Made by a program: the position numbers and the translations under genes
NCBI GenBank assembly: GCA_963691755.1
Contig: OY829366.1
Location: forward strand, 248,001-312,000
Origin: Dinoroseobacter sp013215265
GTDB taxonomy: Bacteria > Pseudomonadota > Alphaproteobacteria > Rhodobacterales > Rhodobacteraceae
Direction: 5' to 3'
DNA length: 64,000 nt
Notes under the pieces: model-generated
What the model saw: the letters and a program-made list of their open reading frames with translations, nothing else
Told to the model about the DNA's origin: nothing
Database searches by the model: none
In this document: positions 60,839 to 64,000 of the stretch, piece by piece
How the letters are laid out: every line of letters begins with the position of its first letter
Position numbering within the stretch: the stretch's first letter is position 1

Positions 60839-61738
60839 GCGCTTTTTGTAGACATGCGTCCCGTGTTTCTTCCATCTACGGTGCGCCCACAGCCACTGTT
60901 CGGGGTGTGCCCTCACTTGCACCTCCAAACGCGCGTTGAATGTCGTCATCATTTCTTCCGGTGTGCCATGAGGTATTGGCGATTCGAGCAAGATGTTCAT
61001 GCATGCCCCGTCGTCATCGCGGACGCTCCAAACAGGGATAAGAAGCGCCTTGTGACGGATTGCTAACTGCGCTGGAGACAGGGTTGTCATCGACGGACGC
61101 CCCAGCAAAGGTAATCTGGCACCTTCGTCGAGATGTTGATCAGCCAGGATAGCCACGCGTCCACCCTTTCTCAAATGCCGGATCATCCCTTTCAGTCCAT
61201 CGGCACCTTTGGGGAAGATCGGTTTGCCTGCCGCGCCAATCCCACGAACGAAGTAGGGTTCGTAGTAAGTATTGTTGTTCGGACGATAAATCGCACCGGT
61301 TTCGAGGCCCTGTTCTTTGAGGAAAATACGAGTGGCGTCCCACTGTCCAAAATGGCCACTGACCAGAATAACACCTTGTCCAGCTTCGTCGGCGGACTTG
61401 ATTGCCTCAAGTCCCTCACCCGATACGTGAAACGGAACGTGATGCGCCAACTGATCCTCGTTGAATAGAATTTCCGTTAGAGTTCGCCCCATCGTATGCG
61501 TATTGCGATTGCGCAAGATGCGAACCTCTTCTCGGGTCATCTCGGGAAACACCAGTTCAATATTGCCTTCAATACGCTTTCGGATGCCCGGAACGGCAAC
61601 CGAAGCAAACTGCACGAGTGCGCCGCCCACCCGCGATCGGACCTGAAAGGGAACGCACTTTGCCAAATTGAGGAAAATCCAAATTGGCACAAAGATCGCG
61701 AAGTGCAGAATGCGTTGCCCGAAGCCGTCCATGCGCAT
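60830..61738 (-). CDS. Lysophospholipid/lipid A acyltransferase, LpxL/HtrB family
   Basis: A 302-residue membrane-bound acyltransferase that adds a secondary acyl chain to the Kdo-lipid A precursor or a similar lipid. N-terminal hydrophobic segment (FAIFVPIWIFLNLAKCVPF), the catalytic H-x4-D motif HFGQWD (about residue 126), a conserved Arg in AIYRPNNN, and the terminal LWAHRRWKKH seen in the family. Which acyl chain and acceptor is used cannot be told. Confidence 0.9.
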   Translation of the reverse strand: MRMDGFGQRILHFAIFVPIWIFLNLAKCVPFQVRSRVGGALVQFASVAVPGIRKRIEGNIELVFPEMTREEVRILRNRNTHTMGRTLTEILFNEDQLAHHVPFHVSGEGLEAIKSADEAGQGVILVSGHFGQWDATRIFLKEQGLETGAIYRPNNNTYYEPYFVRGIGAAGKPIFPKGADGLKGMIRHLRKGGRVAILADQHLDEGARLPLLGRPSMTTLSPAQLAIRHKALLIPVWSVRDDDGACMNILLESPIPHGTPEEMMTTFNARLEVQVRAHPEQWLWAHRRWKKHGTHVYKKRSA

Positions 61739-61837
61739 GAAATGCCCGCCTTAGGCAAAGTTGTCGAGGAGCTACGCCGAATTTTTAAAAAAGCTTAAAG
61801 CGACACTCGGCATAATTCTGGATCTAGTACCTGTAGA

Positions 61838-62320
61838 TCAGCGTAGGCTCTCCGAGATCGAGACAGCCTGCACTGTGGGCAGAATCCGTGTGATCGTATC
61901 GTTCCAGCGCTGAAGGGCAGTGCTTGTAACATAAACTACATCACCGGGCTCCAATGAGAACCGTGTACCTAACAGCAACCCTGTTGGTGAGCTGGCATCG
62001 AGTTGAAACACATTCATTTGGTCATCTAGACCAGCCCTAAACACAAAGACGCCCCGTGCATCTGCGCGACCGTCTCGCAACCCTCCCTGCCGTGTCAAAG
62101 CCTGTGTTAAGCTTATCCGATCGTTGGAAAGATCGATTGTGGCTGGGTCCGCAATTTCTCCGAGCAGAAACGCCTCTAGCGCCCTTAGCTTTGGGACAAT
62201 GACAGTATCACCATTACGCAAAATGGGGTTATTTTGGCGATAGCCACGTTCAAGGAACCCAGTGACATCAATGCGCGTTATGTCCGTCGTCAGAGTTTTC
62301 CGGAATGCTGAGGTTGTATC
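61838..62320 (-). pseudogene. 3' fragment of a polysaccharide export (Wza-like) gene, cut by the IS
   Basis: About 160 residues of the C-terminal half of an outer-membrane polysaccharide export protein. An SLBB-like region reads RIDVTGFLERGYRQNNPILR, NGDTVIVPK, then EIADPATIDLSNDRISLTQA, LTRQGGLRDG and LEPGDVVYVTSTALQRWND. Its frame is open into the IS inverted repeat at 62321, after which similarity ends, so the signal peptide, lipobox and export domain are lost. It has no start of its own except a TTG at 62221. The gene must be inactive here. Confidence 0.82.
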
Positions 62321-62340
62321 GTAACGGAGGCTCTGGTTCG
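62321..62340 (+). repeat. Left terminal inverted repeat of the IS
   Basis: GTAACGGAGG followed by CTCTGGTTCG; pairs with the right end at 63731-63750 with one mismatch in the first ten bases and a two-base gap after them. Confidence 0.6.
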
Positions 62341-62354
62341 GTTTCTGTTTGAGT

Positions 62355-63335
62355 TTATGCTGCCGCGGCTTGGTGCTGCAACCGGCGTTTTCGGATTGTC
62401 TGTTTCTTGATCTCCGCTCTCATCTTCAGGATTTTCGCGCCGCGGTCGTGATAGACGTCTGCGGGTGTCAGATTGCCGAGGCTCTCGTGATATCGCCGGT
62501 TGTTGTAGTGATCGACGAAGGCGCCGATCTGCCCCTCCAGGTCGCCGGGTAGGTAATAGTTTTCCAGGAGCACTCGGTTTTTCATGGTTTGGTGCCACCG
62601 CTCGATCTTGCCCTGGGTCTGGGGGTGATGTGGCGCACCGCGAACGTGATCCATTCCCTTGGCATCAAGGTACTTGGCCAGATCGGCGGCAACGTAAGAT
62701 GAGCCGTTGTCGCTTAGAAGCCTCGGCTTGTGCGCCAACGTAGCCCGATTGCATCCTGACGCATCCAATGCCAGGTCCAGTGTGTCGGTGACGTCTGCGG
62801 CCTTCATTGTCGTGCAAAGCTTCCAGGCAATGATGTAGCGGCTGTAATCATCAAGGATCGTGCTGAGATAGAACCAGCCCCAGCCGATGACCTTGAGGTA
62901 GGTGAAGTCGGTTTGCCATAACTCGTTGGGTCGGCTCGTCTTGTCGCGGAACTCGTCCGCGGCCTTAATAACCACATGTGCAGGTGCCGTGATCAGATCC
63001 TCGGCCTTGAGGATACGGTAAGCTGATGATTCCGAGACAAAGTACCGCTTCTCATCAGTGTATTTGACCGCCAGCTCGCGCGGCGTCAGGTCCTCGTGGT
63101 CGAGTGCGAACTCGACGAAGGCTTCGCGGATGTTGTCCGGGATGCGGTTCCACACCGATCTCGGTCGCGGAGATCGGTCTGCCAGCGCATCAACACCGCC
63201 TTCGACCCACCGCGCATACCAATCGTAGTAGGTGCTACTGGGAATGCCGATCATGGCCAGTGTTTGCTTCACCGGTAGATGCGATGCCTCGACCGTGCGG
63301 ATGATCTCAAGCTTCTCAGAGGCAGGGTATCTCAT
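62355..63335 (-). CDS. IS3-family transposase OrfB (DDE integrase)
   Basis: A 326-residue rve-type integrase. An N-terminal HTH-like region (IGIPSSTYYDWYARW) precedes the catalytic core: first Asp in LWQTDFTYLKV, second in LLSDNGSSYVA, Glu in HPQTQGKIERWHQTMKNR (D-D-35-E type). The C-terminal VDHYNNRRYHESLGNLTPADVY is common to IS3 elements. Its ATG overlaps the orfA stop (ATGA), so it can be made by reinitiation as well as by frameshifting. Confidence 0.95.
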   Translation of the reverse strand: MRYPASEKLEIIRTVEASHLPVKQTLAMIGIPSSTYYDWYARWVEGGVDALADRSPRPRSVWNRIPDNIREAFVEFALDHEDLTPRELAVKYTDEKRYFVSESSAYRILKAEDLITAPAHVVIKAADEFRDKTSRPNELWQTDFTYLKVIGWGWFYLSTILDDYSRYIIAWKLCTTMKAADVTDTLDLALDASGCNRATLAHKPRLLSDNGSSYVAADLAKYLDAKGMDHVRGAPHHPQTQGKIERWHQTMKNRVLLENYYLPGDLEGQIGAFVDHYNNRRYHESLGNLTPADVYHDRGAKILKMRAEIKKQTIRKRRLQHQAAAA

Positions 63336-63709
63336 GCGTCGTCCTCCCCATCCCCGATCATGCTTTTTTTGAGCAGCCGGTTCTCAAGCGTCAGCTCGGC
63401 GACGACCTCCTTAAGGACCAAGGCTTCGGATCGTAGCTCCTTGACCTCAGGTGCCGTTGCCTGACGGGCGGTGTCGCCTGCTAGCCGGTTCTTCCCAGCT
63501 TCGAGGAACTCCTTAGACCAGGAATAATAAAGGCTTTCAGCGATGCCCTCGCGGCGGCACAGCGCAGCAATGCTCTCCTCGCCGCGCAGGCCGGCCAGGA
63601 CAATCCTGATTTTTTCTTCCGCTGAATACTGTTTACGGGTCTTTCGTTTGATGGACCTGACCAGCTTGTCAGCGGCGTCTTTCGATGTTCCGGATTTCTT
63701 GTTCATCTT
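63332..63709 (-). CDS. IS3-family transposase OrfA (HTH protein)
   Basis: A 125-residue DNA-binding partner of OrfB. HTH region: RKQYSAEEKIRIVLAGLRGE then ALCRREGIAESLYYSWSKEF; a C-terminal leucine-zipper-like helix (ELRSEALVLKEVVAELTLEN) allows dimerisation. GGAG lies five bases before the chosen ATG; a TTG 45 bases upstream reaches into the terminal repeat and is unlikely. Confidence 0.93.
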   Translation of the reverse strand, partial: KMNKKSGTSKDAADKLVRSIKRKTRKQYSAEEKIRIVLAGLRGEESIAALCRREGIAESLYYSWSKEFLEAGKNRLAGDTARQATAPEVKELRSEALVLKEVVAELTLENRLLKKSMIGDGEDDA

Positions 63710-63730
63710 CGCTCCATAATGGCTTCGATG

Positions 63731-63750
63731 AACCAGAAATCCTCCGTTGC
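63731..63750 (-). repeat. Right terminal inverted repeat of the IS
   Basis: Read outward to inward on the reverse strand as GCAACGGAGGATTTCTGGTT; it matches the left end repeat. It lies just upstream of orfA. Confidence 0.6.
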
Positions 63751-63762
63751 TCAAACCCCTAA

Positions 63763-64000
63763 ATTTGTCCGGTGGGCGCTGACGCCAGACAAGCCGGGAT
63801 TGTGGTTGATCCAGAAGACATCCGTGGCTTTCGGGAAGCCGCGCTATACTACGCCCAAACGCCTGAAGCGGCGATGGACGCTGGCGCCGCTGGTCGGGCG
63901 TATGCAGAGCGACATTTTCGGATTGATCGAATTACCGACCGGTTCGAGGATTTGTTCCACCACGTTTACGATGCGCCGCTGCGGGCCTCACGGCACAACT
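63763..64000 (+). pseudogene. 3' fragment of a group 4-type glycosyltransferase gene, truncated at the IS and by the window edge
   Basis: After an in-frame TAA at 63760-63762 the forward frame reads PVGADARQAGIVVDPEDIRG, then AAGRAYAERHFRIDRITDRF, which is the C-terminal UDP-sugar-binding end of a GT4-type glycosyltransferase (the stretch after the conserved Glu motifs). The N-terminal three quarters are missing on the left, replaced by the IS. The right end continues beyond the window. Donor and acceptor are unknown; an exopolysaccharide or capsule pathway is likely from the neighbouring export gene. Confidence 0.7.

Larger units (their letters stand above)
62321..63750 (-). mobile_element. 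IS3-family insertion sequence
   Basis: About 1.43 kb carrying orfA and orfB in reverse orientation, bounded by imperfect inverted repeats (GTAACGGAGG-C-TCTGGTTC at left, GCAACGGAGG-ATT-TCTGGTT at right). Exact ends may extend a few bases outward. I find no convincing target duplication, in keeping with both flanks being from different genes. Both transposase frames look intact, so the element may be active. Confidence 0.85.

Noticed and set aside
62300..63770. Target-site duplication of the IS
   Set aside because: Bases just outside the two inverted repeats do not match beyond two positions for any reasonable end placement.
1..64000. CRISPR arrays, tRNA or rRNA genes, phage or toxin-antitoxin modules
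   Set aside because: Read through on both strands and saw no regularly spaced repeats, cloverleaf-type sequence, or recognisable genes of these kinds.

Overview
The window looks like a chromosomal segment of a marine alphaproteobacterium of the Rhodobacteraceae (Roseobacter group). This rests on protein content and gene order: the rsfS-rlmH-gpmI-envC-ctpA-rppH string, leuCD separated from leuB by a membrane protein, a GlpR/GlpDK locus, an Irr-type iron control element in front of the ferritin-like exporter mbfA, and several small families I know mainly from Rhodobacterales. Most of the window is ordinary core genome, densely packed and full of ATGA-type stop/start overlaps. I saw no tRNA, rRNA, CRISPR array, prophage or replication origin.

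Layout. 1-5.7 kb: uvrC (cut by the left edge), a pteridine-reductase-type SDR, a Ca2+/Na+ antiporter, a small Cys-rich membrane protein, an S49 protease, then glpK. 5.7-8.1 kb: glpD and the divergent repressor glpR, with a candidate operator between them. 8.3-8.8 kb: a broken nsrR. 8.8-14 kb: an FMN reductase, mlaA-mlaC (lipid trafficking), and a type I secretion ABC/HlyD pair. 14-17.5 kb: RidA, GDPD, FemAB-like GNAT, pterin dehydratase and MscS. 17.5-24.5 kb: peroxiredoxin, ferredoxin reductase, rsmD, map, sfsA, a CinA-type protein, GNAT, an AhpD-like protein and an OmpA protein. 24.5-32.5 kb: a LysR regulator, an old-yellow-enzyme/dienoyl-CoA reductase, two linked unknown proteins, a lipoprotein, ilvD and a CPBP protease. 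32.7-36.1 kb: accD-folC facing zapE. 36.2-43.1 kb: an MFS carrier facing a seven-gene reverse-strand run (AEC carrier, fghA, yaiI, EamA, HAD, ornithine-cyclodeaminase-like, alpha/beta hydrolase). 43.1-49.3 kb: mbfA, TetR, GNAT, frmA, cytochrome c', an SHMT-like PLP enzyme and a methyltransferase. 49.3-54.7 kb: envelope, RNA and ribosome housekeeping genes. 55.3-59.8 kb: the leucine pathway, with two clear intrinsic terminators. 59.8-61.7 kb: a drug/metabolite-type transporter and a lipid A-type acyltransferase. 61.8-64 kb: an IS3-family element between the remains of two polysaccharide genes.

How genes work together. GlpK and GlpD turn glycerol into dihydroxyacetone phosphate under GlpR control. 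FrmA and FghA form the glutathione-dependent formaldehyde oxidation route, although they lie in separate transcription units. LeuCD and LeuB perform consecutive steps of leucine synthesis, and IlvD feeds the same branched-chain pathway. MlaA and MlaC are the outer-membrane and periplasmic parts of retrograde phospholipid transport. EnvC (with a non-catalytic LytM domain) and CtpA belong to cell-wall remodelling.

No clearly new multi-gene system is visible. The points most worth a second look are the right-hand IS3 junction, where both flanking polysaccharide genes have lost their 5' parts; the decayed nsrR that still carries its Fe-S ligand signature; an 8-T tract that seems to put the type I secretion ATPase out of frame with its natural start; the SHMT paralogue with altered active-site motifs next to formaldehyde genes; and the SDR with an Asp-Tyr-Lys triad spaced as in pteridine reductase.
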